A stretch of DNA of 64,000 bases from Gilvibacter sediminis (GCF_028561565.1 NZ_JAQQTE010000001.1:124001-188000), one strand, 5' to 3'. Positions 44,308-53,944 are shown, counted from the first letter of the stretch. The notes: generated by a model from the sequence alone, not told the origin. Program-made: numbers and translations.

Positions 44308-46731
44308 TTAAGAACCGCACATCAAGCAGTCGTCGTCTTCTTCGGCATCTCTACTCTTAGCCAACATTTCACGCAACTCTTGAGGCGTCAATGGCTTGTC
44401 TGTCGCTGCTGCAGTAACGGTACCTACGGCCGCTTCCTGAGGTGCAGGAACAGCTTCCTTTGTAGTGTTCTTAAGTGTAAATTTGATCGCATCTACGGCA
44501 CTCTTAGTACGTAGGTAGTACATTCCTGTTTTAAGACCGCTCTTCCAAGCATAGAAGTGCATTGAAGTAAGCTTCGCCATATTAGCGTTCTCCATAAACA
44601 GGTTCAATGACTGAGACTGATCAATAAAGTATCCTCTGTGTCGGGACATATCAATAATGTCTTTCATACTGAGTTCCCAAACAGTTTTATACAATTCTTT
44701 AAGGTCTTGAGGGATCACATCAATGTGCTGGATAGATCCATTAGCACGCATGATCTCTTCTTTTAGATCGTCATTCCAAAGGTTAAGTGCAACAAGATCT
44801 TCCAATAGGTGCTTGTTCACTACAATGAACTCTCCAGACAGTACACGGCGTGTGTAAATGTTAGAAGTGTACGGCTCAAAGGCCTCATTGTTTCCAAGGA
44901 TCTGAGAAGTAGAAGCTGTTGGCATCGGCGCTACTAACAAAGAGTTTCTCACTCCGTGCTTCTTCACATCCTTACGCAATTTACCCCAGTCCCAACGACC
45001 GCTAAGCTCTTCATCTTTGATGTTCCAAAGGTTGTGTTGGAACAAACCTTCAGAGATCGGAGATCCTTTATAGGTCTCATAGGCTCCGTCTTTCTTAGCC
45101 TCTTCCATCGATGCAGTTACCGCAGCGAAGTACAAGGTTTCAAAGATCTCTTGGTTGAGTTTCTTAGCCTCTTCACTGGTAAATGGCAAACGCAGTTTGA
45201 TGAAGGTATCTGCCAATCCTTGAACACCCAAACCAACCGGACGGTGACGGAAGTTACTGTTACGCGCCTCTGGCACTGGGTAGTAATTTCTGTCAATTAC
45301 TCGGTTCAAGTTCTTAGTTACTCGCTTAGTGATTCTAAAGAGCTCCTTGTGATCAAAAGCACCGTTCTTCACAAACATTGGCAAAGCGATAGATGCTAGG
45401 TTACATACCGCTACTTCATCCGCAGAGGTGTATTCCAAGATCTCTGTACAAAGGTTTGAAGAACGAATGGTTCCCAAATTCTTCTGGTTGGATTTACGGT
45501 TGGCCGCATCCTTGTACAACATATATGGAGTACCGGTCTCAATTTGAGATTCTAGGATCTTCTCCCAAAGCTCACGCGCTTTGATGGTCTTGCGTCCGCG
45601 GTCTTCTGCCTCGTATTGCAAGTAAAGCTTTTCAAACTCTTCACTGTGGTTGTCAAACAATCCTGGACATTCATTTGGACACATTAAAGTCCATTCAGCG
45701 TCTTCTTGAACACGCTTCATGAATAGATCCGGAATCCACATGGCGTAGAACAAATCACGCGCACGCATCTCTTCTTTACCATGATTCTTTTTCAGGTCTA
45801 AGAAGTCAAAGATGTCTGCGTGCCATGGCTCCACATAAATCGCGAAGGAACCTTTACGCTTTCCTCCACCTTGATCCACATAGCGCGCCGTGTCATTGAA
45901 TACACGTAGCATCGGTACAATTCCGTTTGAAGTACCGTTGGTTCCTGAGATATAAGAACCGGTTGCGCGAATGTTGTGAATAGAAAGACCAATACCTCCC
46001 GCAGATTGGGAGATCTTAGCCGTTTGTTTTAGGGTGTCGTAGATACCGTCAATACTGTCGTCCTTCATCGCTAAAAGGAAACAAGATGACATCTGTGGCT
46101 TAGGCGTACCAGAGTTAAAGAGTGTAGGGGTTGCGTGGGTAAAGAACTTCTTACTCATGAGTTCGTAAGTCTCTTTTACCGCTGCTAGGTCTTCCATATG
46201 GATACCAACAGATACACGCATCAACATATGCTGCGGACGCTCTGCGATCTGTCCGTTCAATTTTAGGAGGTAAGAACGCTCTAGGGTTTTGAATCCAAAG
46301 TAGTCGTAACCAAAGTCACGGTTGTAGATGATCGTTGAATCCAATTCGTCAGCATTCTTCATGATGATGTCATACACCTCGTCGCTCAATAGTGGAGCCT
46401 TCTTCCCTGTTCTTGGGTTTACATAAGTGTACAGATCCGTCATCACCTCAGAGAAGGTCTTCTTGGTGTTCTTGTGCAGGTTAGACACAGAGATACGTGC
46501 CGCCAAGCGGGCGTAATCTGGGTGCGTGGTGGTCATGGTCGCAGCAATCTCCGCAGCCAAGGTATCCAACTCACTTGTAGTCACACCGTCATACAATCCT
46601 TCAATGACGCGCATAGCAACCTTTACAGGATCTACTAATTCATTCAGACCGTAGCATAGCTTTCTTACGCGTGCCGTGATCTTGTCAAACATGATGGGCT
46701 CTTTGCGGCCATCTCTTTTAATTACATTCAT
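44308..46731 (-). CDS. nrdA: Ribonucleoside-diphosphate reductase, alpha subunit
   Basis: The 807-residue class I enzyme reduces ribonucleotides to deoxyribonucleotides together with NrdB. An N-terminal ATP-cone (about 1-95, [20 protein letters not shown]) allows dATP inhibition. The catalytic core shows the redox cysteines in SSCFLLAM and [10 protein letters not shown] and the CNLASIALP loop, and the tail ends with the reductant pair CLMC. It follows nrdB by 126 bases in the same orientation, with a hairpin between them. Confidence 0.97.
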   Translation of the reverse strand: MNVIKRDGRKEPIMFDKITARVRKLCYGLNELVDPVKVAMRVIEGLYDGVTTSELDTLAAEIAATMTTTHPDYARLAARISVSNLHKNTKKTFSEVMTDLYTYVNPRTGKKAPLLSDEVYDIIMKNADELDSTIIYNRDFGYDYFGFKTLERSYLLKLNGQIAERPQHMLMRVSVGIHMEDLAAVKETYELMSKKFFTHATPTLFNSGTPKPQMSSCFLLAMKDDSIDGIYDTLKQTAKISQSAGGIGLSIHNIRATGSYISGTNGTSNGIVPMLRVFNDTARYVDQGGGKRKGSFAIYVEPWHADIFDFLDLKKNHGKEEMRARDLFYAMWIPDLFMKRVQEDAEWTLMCPNECPGLFDNHSEEFEKLYLQYEAEDRGRKTIKARELWEKILESQIETGTPYMLYKDAANRKSNQKNLGTIRSSNLCTEILEYTSADEVAVCNLASIALPMFVKNGAFDHKELFRITKRVTKNLNRVIDRNYYPVPEARNSNFRHRPVGLGVQGLADTFIKLRLPFTSEEAKKLNQEIFETLYFAAVTASMEEAKKDGAYETYKGSPISEGLFQHNLWNIKDEELSGRWDWGKLRKDVKKHGVRNSLLVAPMPTASTSQILGNNEAFEPYTSNIYTRRVLSGEFIVVNKHLLEDLVALNLWNDDLKEEIMRANGSIQHIDVIPQDLKELYKTVWELSMKDIIDMSRHRGYFIDQSQSLNLFMENANMAKLTSMHFYAWKSGLKTGMYYLRTKSAVDAIKFTLKNTTKEAVPAPQEAAVGTVTAAATDKPLTPQELREMLAKSRDAEEDDDCLMCGS

Positions 46732-46818
46732 CTACAACTTCTTTAGTTAATTAGTGCCTAATTTTTAGCAAAACGTAGGTTGGTACGCTAGGTGTAACCC
46801 GCGTATAATCAAATGGTT

Positions 46819-46853
46819 AAAAAAGCTCCGGGCCTGGGGCAGCCCCCTGGAGC
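46819..46853 (-). terminator. Hairpin between nrdB and nrdA (attenuator or terminator)
   Basis: Outer stem GCTCC/GGAGC (46825-46829 with 46849-46853) and an inner GC-rich stem GGGG/CCCC are followed on the minus strand by a T-run of six. It lies 5 bases past the nrdB stop and 88 bases before nrdA. As an intrinsic terminator it could lower nrdA relative to nrdB or make nrdA depend on its own promoter. Confidence 0.65.
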
Positions 46854-46857
46854 GATT

Positions 46858-47835
46858 TTAGAAATCTGCGTCGAAACTAATCTTGTTAGATTCTTTGTCT
46901 TTGTTGGTAACTCCCGCTTTCTGATATTCGGAAACGCGCTTCTCAAAGAAGTTCGTTTTACCTTGAAGCGAGATCATATCCATAAAATCAAAAGGATTGC
47001 TGGTGCTGTATTCTTTCTCACAACCCAACTCCACCAAGAGGCGGTCTGTTACGAATTCCAAATACTGAGTCATCAGTTTGGAGTTCATTCCAATTAGACT
47101 TACCGGTAAAGACTCGGTAATAAATTCACGCTCAATATTAAGCGCATCCACAATGATTTCACGGATTCTTTCCTTTGGAACTTTATTGATTAAGTGATGG
47201 TTGTGCAAGTGTACTGCGAAATCACAGTGAACACCCTCATCTCTTGAGATCAGCTCGTTGGAAAAGGTCAATCCTGGCATTAAGCCACGTTTTTTGAGCC
47301 AGAAAATCGAACAGAAGGCTCCAGAGAAGAAGATCCCTTCTACAGCAGCGAAAGCGATAAGGCGCTCAGCAAAACTTGGACTTTCAATCCATTTTAATGC
47401 CCAATCTGCCTTTTTCTTGATTGCTGGGAAGTTTTCAATTGCATTGAAAAGCTTATCCTTCTCTTTTTCGTCCTTTACGTAGGTATCAATAAGTAGCGAA
47501 TAGGTCTCTGAGTGGATGTTCTCCATCATGATCTGGAATCCGTAGAAAAACTTCGCTTCAGAATATTGAACTTCATTTACAAAGTTCTCTGCTAGGTTTT
47601 CATTTACAATTCCATCCGAAGCTGCAAAGAAGGCTAAGATATGTTTGATGAAATAACGCTCATCATCGTTTAATTTGGTTGCCCAATCCGTCAAATCTTG
47701 GTGCAAGTCAATCTCCTCTGCCGTCCAAAAACTGGCTTCGGATTTCTTGTACCAATCCCAAATATCGTGGTGTTGGATAGGGAATATTACAAATCGGTCC
47801 TTGTTCTCTGCTAAAATCGGTTCTACTGCGCTCAT
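46858..47835 (-). CDS. nrdB: Ribonucleotide-diphosphate reductase, beta subunit
   Basis: The 325-residue di-iron or di-metal protein supplies the radical used by NrdA. Metal-ligand helices include [23 protein letters not shown] (with the candidate radical Tyr) and AVEGIFFSG, with further ligands in [18 protein letters not shown]. The length is normal for the family. It precedes nrdA in the operon. A 470-base non-coding stretch upstream holds two adjacent palindromes. Confidence 0.96.
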   Translation of the reverse strand: MSAVEPILAENKDRFVIFPIQHHDIWDWYKKSEASFWTAEEIDLHQDLTDWATKLNDDERYFIKHILAFFAASDGIVNENLAENFVNEVQYSEAKFFYGFQIMMENIHSETYSLLIDTYVKDEKEKDKLFNAIENFPAIKKKADWALKWIESPSFAERLIAFAAVEGIFFSGAFCSIFWLKKRGLMPGLTFSNELISRDEGVHCDFAVHLHNHHLINKVPKERIREIIVDALNIEREFITESLPVSLIGMNSKLMTQYLEFVTDRLLVELGCEKEYSTSNPFDFMDMISLQGKTNFFEKRVSEYQKAGVTNKDKESNKISFDADF

Positions 47836-47980
47836 TGTCCGTTGCTTTTTTTAAAATTCGATAAATTTCTCGTTACTCGGGACTAACAAATATGGAAAAT
47901 TTTAGAACGAATTAGTCGAGAATAACAGCTTGGTTTTCAACAAAGTTTTTAACATCAAAATTTTCAAACTGTTCACATAG

Positions 47981-48004
47981 TTTTGTTAACAAAATTGCGC
48001 AATT
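47981..48004. promoter_or_regulatory. Two overlapping perfect palindromes upstream of nrdB
   Basis: TTTTGTTAACAAAA (47981-47994) and AATTGCGCAATT (47993-48004) are perfect palindromes that overlap by two bases, about 145-170 bases upstream of the nrdB start. They are candidates for binding a dimeric regulator of dNTP synthesis. They do not match the usual NrdR box pattern closely. Confidence 0.45.
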
Positions 48005-48210
48005 AATTTATTTTCAGTGTTTTATGAATTTACTGTTGAAGTTATTAACAAACGGAAAACAGACCGTTAATAGCTCGTGAAACCCCAGTGAAACCCAAGT
48101 GTTCTTAGGGGTTCTCCTAACATTTCCCTAAGGTTTTGGTAACACGATTTTTAACAGTAACCTTAAACAGAATTTTTTGGTTTGGAAGTCAAATGACCCA
48201 CAAATTGCCG

Positions 48211-48237
48211 AAAAAAAATCACCAAAATGGTGATTTT
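48211..48237 (-). terminator. Rho-independent terminator after the DUF3109 gene
   Basis: AAAATCACCA (48215-48224) pairs with TGGTGATTTT (48228-48237) over a short AAA loop, and on the minus strand eight T follow. It lies about 70 bases past the stop of the gene at 48307. Confidence 0.8.
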
Positions 48238-48306
48238 ATCATCTCAAATTTCTCAGAAGAATTCTAAGTCAGATTAAGGAGTATAAAAAAGGAATTATGC
48301 GTCTTG

Positions 48307-48867
48307 TTATTTTTGTGCGATTTGATCCAATCCATCAAACCAATCTTGTCCGAATTTTCGAATCAAGGCGTCTTTCACAAACTTATAAACCGGAACTTTG
48401 AGTTGCTCTCCCAAACTACACGCGGTATCACAAATAGGCCAACGGTGATAATTTACCGCCGCGAATTCGCTGTAATCGGTTACGCGTACAGGGTATAAAT
48501 GACAGGAAATGGGCTTTTTAAAATCCACATCGCCTCCATTGTACGCATCTTCTATCCCACAACTGGCAATTCCTCCTTCTTTAAAGGTCACATAGGCACA
48601 TTCTGCCCCATTGACCAAAGGAGTCTCTAATTCTCCAGCTTCTGACTTTATCCAAGTCCCTTGTGCTTCAATGGCCGCCTTTCCCTCTTCTCGCAAATGC
48701 GGCGCTACCTTCGGGTAGATCTGTTCTAGAATTTTGGTCTCTTCTGCGCTCAACGGCGCACCGGCCTCTCCTGCAATGCAGCATTCGCCTTTACAAGCGC
48801 CGAGATTGCACACAAATTCCTTTTCAATAAGGTCTGTAGATACTATGGTTTTGCCCAACTGGATCAT
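48307..48867 (-). CDS. DUF3109 family cysteine-rich protein
   Basis: The 186-residue protein shows the Cys pattern of DUF3109/YkgJ-like proteins: NLGACKGECC near residue 22, CGIEDAY, SCHLYPVR and ICDTACSLG. The clustered cysteines suggest binding of zinc or an iron-sulfur cluster. It has no signal peptide and should be cytoplasmic. The function of the family is not known. It stands alone, followed by a terminator. Confidence 0.88.
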   Translation of the reverse strand: MIQLGKTIVSTDLIEKEFVCNLGACKGECCIAGEAGAPLSAEETKILEQIYPKVAPHLREEGKAAIEAQGTWIKSEAGELETPLVNGAECAYVTFKEGGIASCGIEDAYNGGDVDFKKPISCHLYPVRVTDYSEFAAVNYHRWPICDTACSLGEQLKVPVYKFVKDALIRKFGQDWFDGLDQIAQK

Positions 48868-48979
48868 GCCGCAAAGATATTTGCTTTAAGTCAATAAATC
48901 CATGGAGTAGGGCCAAAAAAAGTGACAGCTCGTAAAGGCTATCGCTTGTGTTAATTCTATTCGGGAGCTGAAGGATAAA

Positions 48980-49201
48980 TTAGAGCCCTGAACACTTGCG
49001 CTGTTCGCCCTTATTTTTAAGCATCGAAATTACCGGCACAATCCCCGTGGTGATAAACATCACACAAAACAAGGCGATCATTTTGGTTTCCATCTGTTTG
49101 ACTAGCGCGAAGATTATCAATACAATCCAGGCTGCAATGATTCCTATTGCAACAGATAATTTGCTTTTATTTTGATTATTCCATTTCATTTTCTTCTTCA
49201 T
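48980..49201 (-). CDS. Small two-span membrane protein of the ECF operon, hypothetical
   Basis: The 73-residue product has a basic N-terminus (MKKKMKWNNQNKSK), two hydrophobic helices (about 16-33 and 38-58) and a short basic tail. Its start lies inside the end of the upstream gene (26-base overlap; the ATG at 49189 would reduce it to 14). It is the third gene of a sigma-factor operon. No family is recognised. Confidence 0.65.
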   Translation of the reverse strand: MKKKMKWNNQNKSKLSVAIGIIAAWIVLIIFALVKQMETKMIALFCVMFITTGIVPVISMLKNKGEQRKCSGL

Positions 49202-49808
49202 TTAATAGTTGTAATTGAGTCTTGATTATGTCTTTTGAGTTGAAATAACTTGGATTCATACTTCTGTTGAACCTTCTAAACCCTTTTGTTTTTGATAGAT
49301 AGAAAATTGCTATTCCACCTACTACCCAAAAGATCAATAAAGGCCACTTTTCTATAAGCTCACTCAGTGTCCTTCCCTTTATCCCCAGACCTAATAAGAA
49401 ACCTCCGGCATAAGCAGTAGTAATGATCCAAGAAAAGTAGTTACACTGAAACGCATTAATAGCAGCATCGTATCTAATTATATCTTGCAGAGCTCCTTTT
49501 ATATCTTGATTGAGATTAGGCGCTTTTAAGGTGCTCCGCGCGTAAACTAAAGAACTTATCATTGAAAGATAGCACAGAACCACCAAGCCTACTGCCAATA
49601 GCGTTATGGTATTAGGCACCATAAAATACACAACAATGAAGGCAACGAAAAATATACAGTTGAGGATAATTGCACGTTTAGAGTTGCCTAGAACACGAAG
49701 CATGGGAGCTTCAGTCTTTTTTCTGATATCGGCTTTTAATGATGAGGAGGTATAACTCAATTCTGAGCTATCCCAACTCGCATTGTCAAGCAATGTTTTT
49801 AAATCCAT
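49176..49808 (-). CDS. Membrane protein encoded after an ECF sigma factor, possible anti-sigma role
   Basis: The 210-residue product has a soluble N-terminus (about 1-45) and then four hydrophobic segments (about 48-66, 70-90, 122-142 and 155-175), with a charged C-terminal tail (QLLNEEENEME). Its start lies 23 bases inside the sigma gene, so the two are coupled. The position suggests it controls the sigma factor at the membrane, but it lacks a recognisable zinc-containing anti-sigma motif (HxxxCxxC). Confidence 0.7.
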   Translation of the reverse strand: MDLKTLLDNASWDSSELSYTSSSLKADIRKKTEAPMLRVLGNSKRAIILNCIFFVAFIVVYFMVPNTITLLAVGLVVLCYLSMISSLVYARSTLKAPNLNQDIKGALQDIIRYDAAINAFQCNYFSWIITTAYAGGFLLGLGIKGRTLSELIEKWPLLIFWVVGGIAIFYLSKTKGFRRFNRSMNPSYFNSKDIIKTQLQLLNEEENEME

Positions 49809-50274
49809 ACTCAGCTAATTTTTTACGTAATCGACTCACTTTCACTCTCGTATTTACAGCGGAAAGTCCTATCAATTTTGAAATTTCTTTTTGGTTGTAG
49901 CCTTCTATCAAAAGCAACACAATCGATTTTTCAACAGGCTGCAATAGTCTTAAAATGGCATCCAATAATTCTTGCCCCTGTAATTTTGATATGGTCTGCT
50001 CGTTGTAATTTGTTTCTTCTAAAGGGACATAGTGTTGTTTTTTGTTTTTGCGCAGTCTTGCAAAGGCAACGTTTAACCCAATGCGATACAACCAAGTGGA
50101 AAACTTCGAACGACCTTCAAAAGACGGATAAGACTTCCAAGCTTCAACAAGGATGTCTTGTTTTAGATCTTTTTTAGATTCAGCGTCATCAGCATAGAGG
50201 TATAAAATCTTATTGATCACCCCTTGATGCTCTTGTATTAGCTGAATATAGTCTTGTTCTTGGGTCCTATCCAT
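49786..50274 (-). CDS. ECF-type RNA polymerase sigma factor
   Basis: The 162-residue protein has sigma region 2 (about 10-80; DLKQDILVEAWKSYPSFEGRSKFSTWLYRIGLN, quoted in part) and region 4 with a helix-turn-helix (about 105-155; LLLIEGYNQKEISKLIGLSAVNTRVKVSRLRKKL, quoted in part). It lacks regions 1 and 3, the mark of extracytoplasmic function sigma factors. The NTRVKVSRLRKKL recognition helix is typical of the group. The gene overlaps the membrane-protein gene downstream. Target promoters were not identified here. Confidence 0.93.
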   Translation of the reverse strand: MDRTQEQDYIQLIQEHQGVINKILYLYADDAESKKDLKQDILVEAWKSYPSFEGRSKFSTWLYRIGLNVAFARLRKNKKQHYVPLEETNYNEQTISKLQGQELLDAILRLLQPVEKSIVLLLIEGYNQKEISKLIGLSAVNTRVKVSRLRKKLAEYGFKNIA

Positions 50275-50395
50275 TTAGAGTAATCTAACACCATGTAGGT
50301 TGTAAAATAAAGCTGAAGTGTTACAGACCGAATTATTTTTTTTCAACCCGTACATATTGAATGCATCAAAATTACCCACAACAATCAATATTGAC

Positions 50396-50403
50396 TACTT
50401 TTG
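50396..50403 (+). promoter_or_regulatory. Promoter -7 box of the marC-like gene
   Basis: TACTTTTG matches TAnnTTTG exactly and lies 20 bases before the ATG at 50423. This supports the shorter start and indicates that the longer upstream frame is not translated. Confidence 0.6.
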
Positions 50404-50422
50404 CGCCCTAAATCAAGCTGTT

Positions 50423-51004
50423 ATGGAGTTCAACACTAAAGAGATCTTTACCGCAACCATGGTTTTATTTGCGGTTATTGATATTATTGGAAACATCCCC
50501 ATTGTCATCTCCTTAAGAGAACGTGCGGGACATATTCATTCAGAAAAAGCCTCTATCATTGCCGCTGCAGTGATGGTGCTGTTTTTATTCTTGGGTGAAA
50601 GCATTTTAAAGCTCATTGGGATCAACGTAAACGAATTTGCTGTTGCTGGTGCTTTTATCCTTTTCTTTATTGCTTTGGAGATGATCTTGGGCGTTACCCT
50701 TTTTAAAGATGACGGGAGTACGCCAGAACTAGCCTCCATATTCCCACTGGCTTTCCCAATGTTGGCCGGACCTGGAAGTTTGACCACTTTACTATCATTA
50801 CGCGCCGAATATCATATAGAGAATATCATCATTGCCATTGTTATTAATGTCATTGTGATCTATGCGGTTTTAAAAACCTCTGCCCGTCTCCAACGCTTCT
50901 TAGGAAAAAACGGAATTGGTATTATAAGAAAGGTTTTTGGCGTAATTTTGCTAGCGATTGCGGTGAAGCTATTCACCTCTAACATTCAAGAATTATTTGC
51001 GTAA
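50423..51004 (+). CDS. MarC family integral membrane protein
   Basis: The 193-residue protein has six hydrophobic helices and the family features VIDIIGNIPIVISL near the start and FPLAFPMLAGPGSLTTLLSL in the middle. MarC/UPF0056 proteins are inner-membrane proteins without an established transport substrate. The ATG at 50423 fits the promoter and family start; a frame running from 50318 would add 35 hydrophilic residues. A small membrane-protein gene follows after 10 bases. Confidence 0.88.
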   Translation: MEFNTKEIFTATMVLFAVIDIIGNIPIVISLRERAGHIHSEKASIIAAAVMVLFLFLGESILKLIGINVNEFAVAGAFILFFIALEMILGVTLFKDDGSTPELASIFPLAFPMLAGPGSLTTLLSLRAEYHIENIIIAIVINVIVIYAVLKTSARLQRFLGKNGIGIIRKVFGVILLAIAVKLFTSNIQELFA

Positions 51005-51014
51005 AGCACAAGCA

Positions 51015-51215
51015 ATGAAAATACTGATCTACATCTTAATGGCTGGCGCACTGGTGCTGATGATCTACAACGCGACTCAACTCAATTTTGACGCCTTGTT
51101 GGAAGGAGAAAGCAAAACTGCCATTTCCTTGATCTTGGCAGGATTGAGCTGTATTATTTTACTGCTGATATTACTTCTCTCTAAAAAGATCGAAGAGAAG
51201 AAAAAAGACTCCTAG
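51015..51215 (+). CDS. Small two-span membrane protein, hypothetical
   Basis: The 66-residue product has two hydrophobic helices (about 3-20 and 37-55) and a lysine-rich C-terminus (KKIEEKKKDS). The ATG at 51015 is preferred over a TTG at 50997. It lies 10 bases after the marC-like gene. Its TAG stop overlaps the stop codon of the opposing protease gene by 4 bases. Confidence 0.7.
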   Translation: MKILIYILMAGALVLMIYNATQLNFDALLEGESKTAISLILAGLSCIILLLILLLSKKIEEKKKDS

Positions 51216-52819
51216 TTCTCTACAGGGGTTAAATCTGCACGCTCTATATCTAAGACGCGCTGAATCATGGCGTCTTCTGAATTCGCCACCTGTCTTGCCT
51301 GATTGCTGCCGTATAGCTGATCTGCAAGCGTTTGCTTGATGGCCAACTTGAGGATGTCAAAGTGAGAGGCCAAATCAAGGTTCGGTGATTTGAAGCGTTC
51401 GTTATAGTTGATAAAGGCATTGGCCAATTCATCAGACACCTCGTATTCATTCATAAAGGTGTCAAAATCCATCTGGTCAAAATCCGCTCGCGAATTTTCC
51501 AGTTGCTCAAAGACAAAGTAGTTCATATATCCGGTGGACATGACATATTCCAAGGTTTCATTGGCTATACTGGTGTCTTTTGGCACAAAGACATCCGGAG
51601 TAATTCCACCGCCTCCGTAAACTACACGTCCTTCTGGAGTGACAAACTTAAGCGAATCAGAAACCTTTATACTGTCTGCAGAGCGCAACTCGCCGTTTCT
51701 GTATCGGTTTTGGTATTCGCTAAAATAATCGTCCAAGCCTTTGGCGTATGAACGTTGAATGGAGCGACCCGTTGGGGTGTAATAACGCGCAATGGTCAAA
51801 CGAACAGCACTACCATCTCCCAGAGCCATTTCTCGTTGCACTAAGCCCTTTCCGTAAGAACGGCGCCCAACAATGGTTCCGTGATCATTGTCTTGCAAGG
51901 CTCCTGCAACGATCTCTGAAGCCGAGGCTGAATTCTCATTCATCAAAACATAGACCTTGCCCTTTTCAAAATCTCCTCTGCCAGTGGCAAAGGTTAGGTC
52001 TTCATCACCTTTTTTGTTCTTGGTGATGAGCATGAGTTTGTCGTCCTCTAAAAACTCATCCAATATCTTATTGGCAGCATTGATATAGCCGCCCGGGTTG
52101 TTTCTCAGATCGAGGATCAAAGTCTCCATGCCTTCATCCAAGAGATCATCCATAGCCTCTTTAAACTCGTCATAAGTAGTATCGGCAAAACGGTTTATTT
52201 TGACGTAACCGGTAACCTCATCGATCAAATAAGAAGCTTCTACACTTACTAGTGGCACTTCTTTACGTCTCACGTTGAACTCTAAGAGCTCGGGTTCGCC
52301 ACGGCGGTAAATGCTGAGTTTTACTTTGGAATTTCTATTTCCTTTTAAAAAGGAAACAATGCTGTCTCTGGAGATCTCAGCTCCGTCCAACACTTGATCA
52401 TCTGCAGCTACGATGCGATCGCCTCCGCGAATTCCTGCTTCATAGGCAGGACCTCCTTCTATAGGATTTATAATGGCGATAGTATCGTTGTAGACGTAAA
52501 AATTCACCCCAATACCCACAAAATTTCCGCGCATATCGTTAGCAGCATCTTCATAGGCATCCACAGGAATGTAAACCGAATGTGGATCCAGGTTTTCTAG
52601 TATTCCGTTTACCGTGACATCAACAATACTGTCCGTATTGACTTGGTCCACGTATTCGTAGTCTATATAATCAATAAGTCTGTTGAGCTTATCCTTTTTA
52701 GAATTCTTAGCAAAGATCTGTTCGCCTCCATCCTGAAAATTCAGTTTGGCGCCAATAAAAGTACCCACAGCCAAACAGCTGCCAATGATAAGCGGTAAAT
52801 AGATCTTTATACGATTCAT
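51212..52819 (-). CDS. S41 family C-terminal processing peptidase
   Basis: The 535-residue protease has an N-terminal membrane anchor/signal (about 5-25), a PDZ domain (about 85-175; GNFVGIGVNF, AGIRGGDRIVAADD) and the S41 catalytic domain. The serine lies in NENSASASEIVAGALQD and the general-base lysine in GRRSYGKGLVQ. It should act in the periplasm, trimming C-termini of envelope proteins. It overlaps the dCMP deaminase gene by 4 bases, so the two are coupled. A specific substrate cannot be inferred. Confidence 0.93.
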   Translation of the reverse strand: MNRIKIYLPLIIGSCLAVGTFIGAKLNFQDGGEQIFAKNSKKDKLNRLIDYIDYEYVDQVNTDSIVDVTVNGILENLDPHSVYIPVDAYEDAANDMRGNFVGIGVNFYVYNDTIAIINPIEGGPAYEAGIRGGDRIVAADDQVLDGAEISRDSIVSFLKGNRNSKVKLSIYRRGEPELLEFNVRRKEVPLVSVEASYLIDEVTGYVKINRFADTTYDEFKEAMDDLLDEGMETLILDLRNNPGGYINAANKILDEFLEDDKLMLITKNKKGDEDLTFATGRGDFEKGKVYVLMNENSASASEIVAGALQDNDHGTIVGRRSYGKGLVQREMALGDGSAVRLTIARYYTPTGRSIQRSYAKGLDDYFSEYQNRYRNGELRSADSIKVSDSLKFVTPEGRVVYGGGGITPDVFVPKDTSIANETLEYVMSTGYMNYFVFEQLENSRADFDQMDFDTFMNEYEVSDELANAFINYNERFKSPNLDLASHFDILKLAIKQTLADQLYGSNQARQVANSEDAMIQRVLDIERADLTPVEN

Positions 52820-53256
52820 GAAAGTTCGTCTAATGAAGAAACCTGCGAAATGTCAACACCGGCACGCTCTAAAAACTCCAAACCGCTGGTATCTTTATAA
52901 GCGTGGTGGTATACCAAACGCGTAATTCCAGCCTGATGGATGAGCTTGCTGCATTCCTTACAAGGCGAAAGGGTAATGTACAAGGTAGCTCCCTTGCAGC
53001 TCTGCGTGCTCCCGGCAACCTTAGAGATGGCGTTAGCCTCAGCGTGCAAGACATACCATTTGGTGTAGCCTTCCTCATCCTCGCAAAAGTTTTCAAAACC
53101 TGTTGGGGTTCCGTTGTAACCGTCTGAGATGATCATCTTGTCTTTGACAATCAAGGCCCCAACCTGCTTGCGCTTGCAATACGACAGCTTGGCCCATTCA
53201 TAGGCCATGCGCAAATAAGCGACATCGTACTTGTGTTGTTTTGCAGATTTATTCAT
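52816..53256 (-). CDS. Deoxycytidylate (dCMP) deaminase
   Basis: The 146-residue zinc deaminase converts dCMP to dUMP for dTTP synthesis. Catalytic and zinc residues are His71-Ala-Glu73 (VLHAEANAI) and Cys99/Cys102 (LSPCKECSKL), with the ComEB-type DGYNGTPTGFENFCED block between. The ATG at 53256 is preferred over the TTG two codons upstream. It overlaps the protease gene by 4 bases. Together with dgt and nrdAB it is one of several nucleotide-pool genes in the window. Confidence 0.92.
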   Translation of the reverse strand: MNKSAKQHKYDVAYLRMAYEWAKLSYCKRKQVGALIVKDKMIISDGYNGTPTGFENFCEDEEGYTKWYVLHAEANAISKVAGSTQSCKGATLYITLSPCKECSKLIHQAGITRLVYHHAYKDTSGLEFLERAGVDISQVSSLDELS

Positions 53257-53368
53257 AGTCAAGGCAATATAGCCAATTCAAAACGAAGATAATTGAACTC
53301 CGCTCCTCTATTAAACTGTAGCTTGTTAATCTTATTACAAAGTTTGTCAAAAAAGTGCCAAATCAGCT

Positions 53369-53944
53369 TTAGAAAGGCCACGTATCTGCAAGCATAGGCA
53401 AGAGCAATCCAATGGCGATACAACAAAGCGCAATGGTCCAATCTCTGGCGCTCGCTTTGAGTATGTTCTTAGCGACAAAACCAACGATCAAGGCGATCAG
53501 CACAATCACCAACTGCGCCAATTCAATTCCCAAGGCAAATTCAAAGAGTGGCAGGGCCGCGCTTTCATCCAAACTTCTAAAGAAATTGGCAAAGCCAAGT
53601 CCGTGTATCAATCCGAAGAAAAGCGTCATGAGATAAGTCCCATAGACAGACAACTCCTTAGCGCCCTTGCGCGTATTTAATAGGTGATAAATAGCCGTAG
53701 CCAAAATGGTCACAGGGATCAAAAACTCCACCGCTGTTGGTGACACCGTTACCCAGCCAAAGGTGGCGGCAACCAAAGAGATCATATGCCCAAGAGTGAA
53801 GGTGGTGACCAAGCCCACTACCTTTTTCCAATCTGTAAATTCATAGACGGAAACCAAAACTACCAGAAACAAGAGGTGGTCAGGGCCTCCCCAGTCCAAT
53901 ACGTGATTGAAACCCAGATTCAGATATAGCCAAAAATCAGACAT
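53369..53944 (-). CDS. HupE/UreJ family membrane protein
   Basis: The 191-residue protein has about six membrane helices and conserved His residues in FNHVLDWGGPDHLLFL, TLGHMISL and FGLIHGLGFA, as in HupE/UreJ (nickel/cobalt permease-like) proteins. A typical signal peptide is absent, and the ATG at 53944 is preferred over a GTG at 53971. No hydrogenase or urease gene is nearby, so a general metal or envelope role is more likely. The next genes share its orientation but lie 113 bases away. Confidence 0.85.
   Translation of the reverse strand: MSDFWLYLNLGFNHVLDWGGPDHLLFLVVLVSVYEFTDWKKVVGLVTTFTLGHMISLVAATFGWVTVSPTAVEFLIPVTILATAIYHLLNTRKGAKELSVYGTYLMTLFFGLIHGLGFANFFRSLDESAALPLFEFALGIELAQLVIVLIALIVGFVAKNILKASARDWTIALCCIAIGLLLPMLADTWPF

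Larger units (their letters stand above)
47836..48306. other. Non-coding region upstream of nrdB with palindromes and phased repeats
   Basis: No convincing gene lies in these 471 bases. They contain a one-mismatch minus-strand -7 box for nrdB (CATATTTG, minus strand, near 47890) and two overlapping perfect palindromes (47981-48004). They also contain short repeats in 11-base register (GTGAAACC at 48077 and 48088; CTAACATT, CTAAGGTT and GTAACACG at 48117, 48128 and 48139) and a terminator hairpin (48211-48237). The region is AT-rich, so some of these may arise by chance. Confidence 0.6.

Noticed and set aside
47940-48070. A chromosomal replication origin in the AT-rich region upstream of nrdB
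   Set aside because: No dnaA or other origin genes are near and no clear DnaA boxes (TTATCCACA type) were found, only TTAACA-like and palindromic sites.
50318-50422. Longer start for the marC-like protein
   Set aside because: An exact -7 box at 50396 lies inside this stretch, and the added residues are unlike the family.
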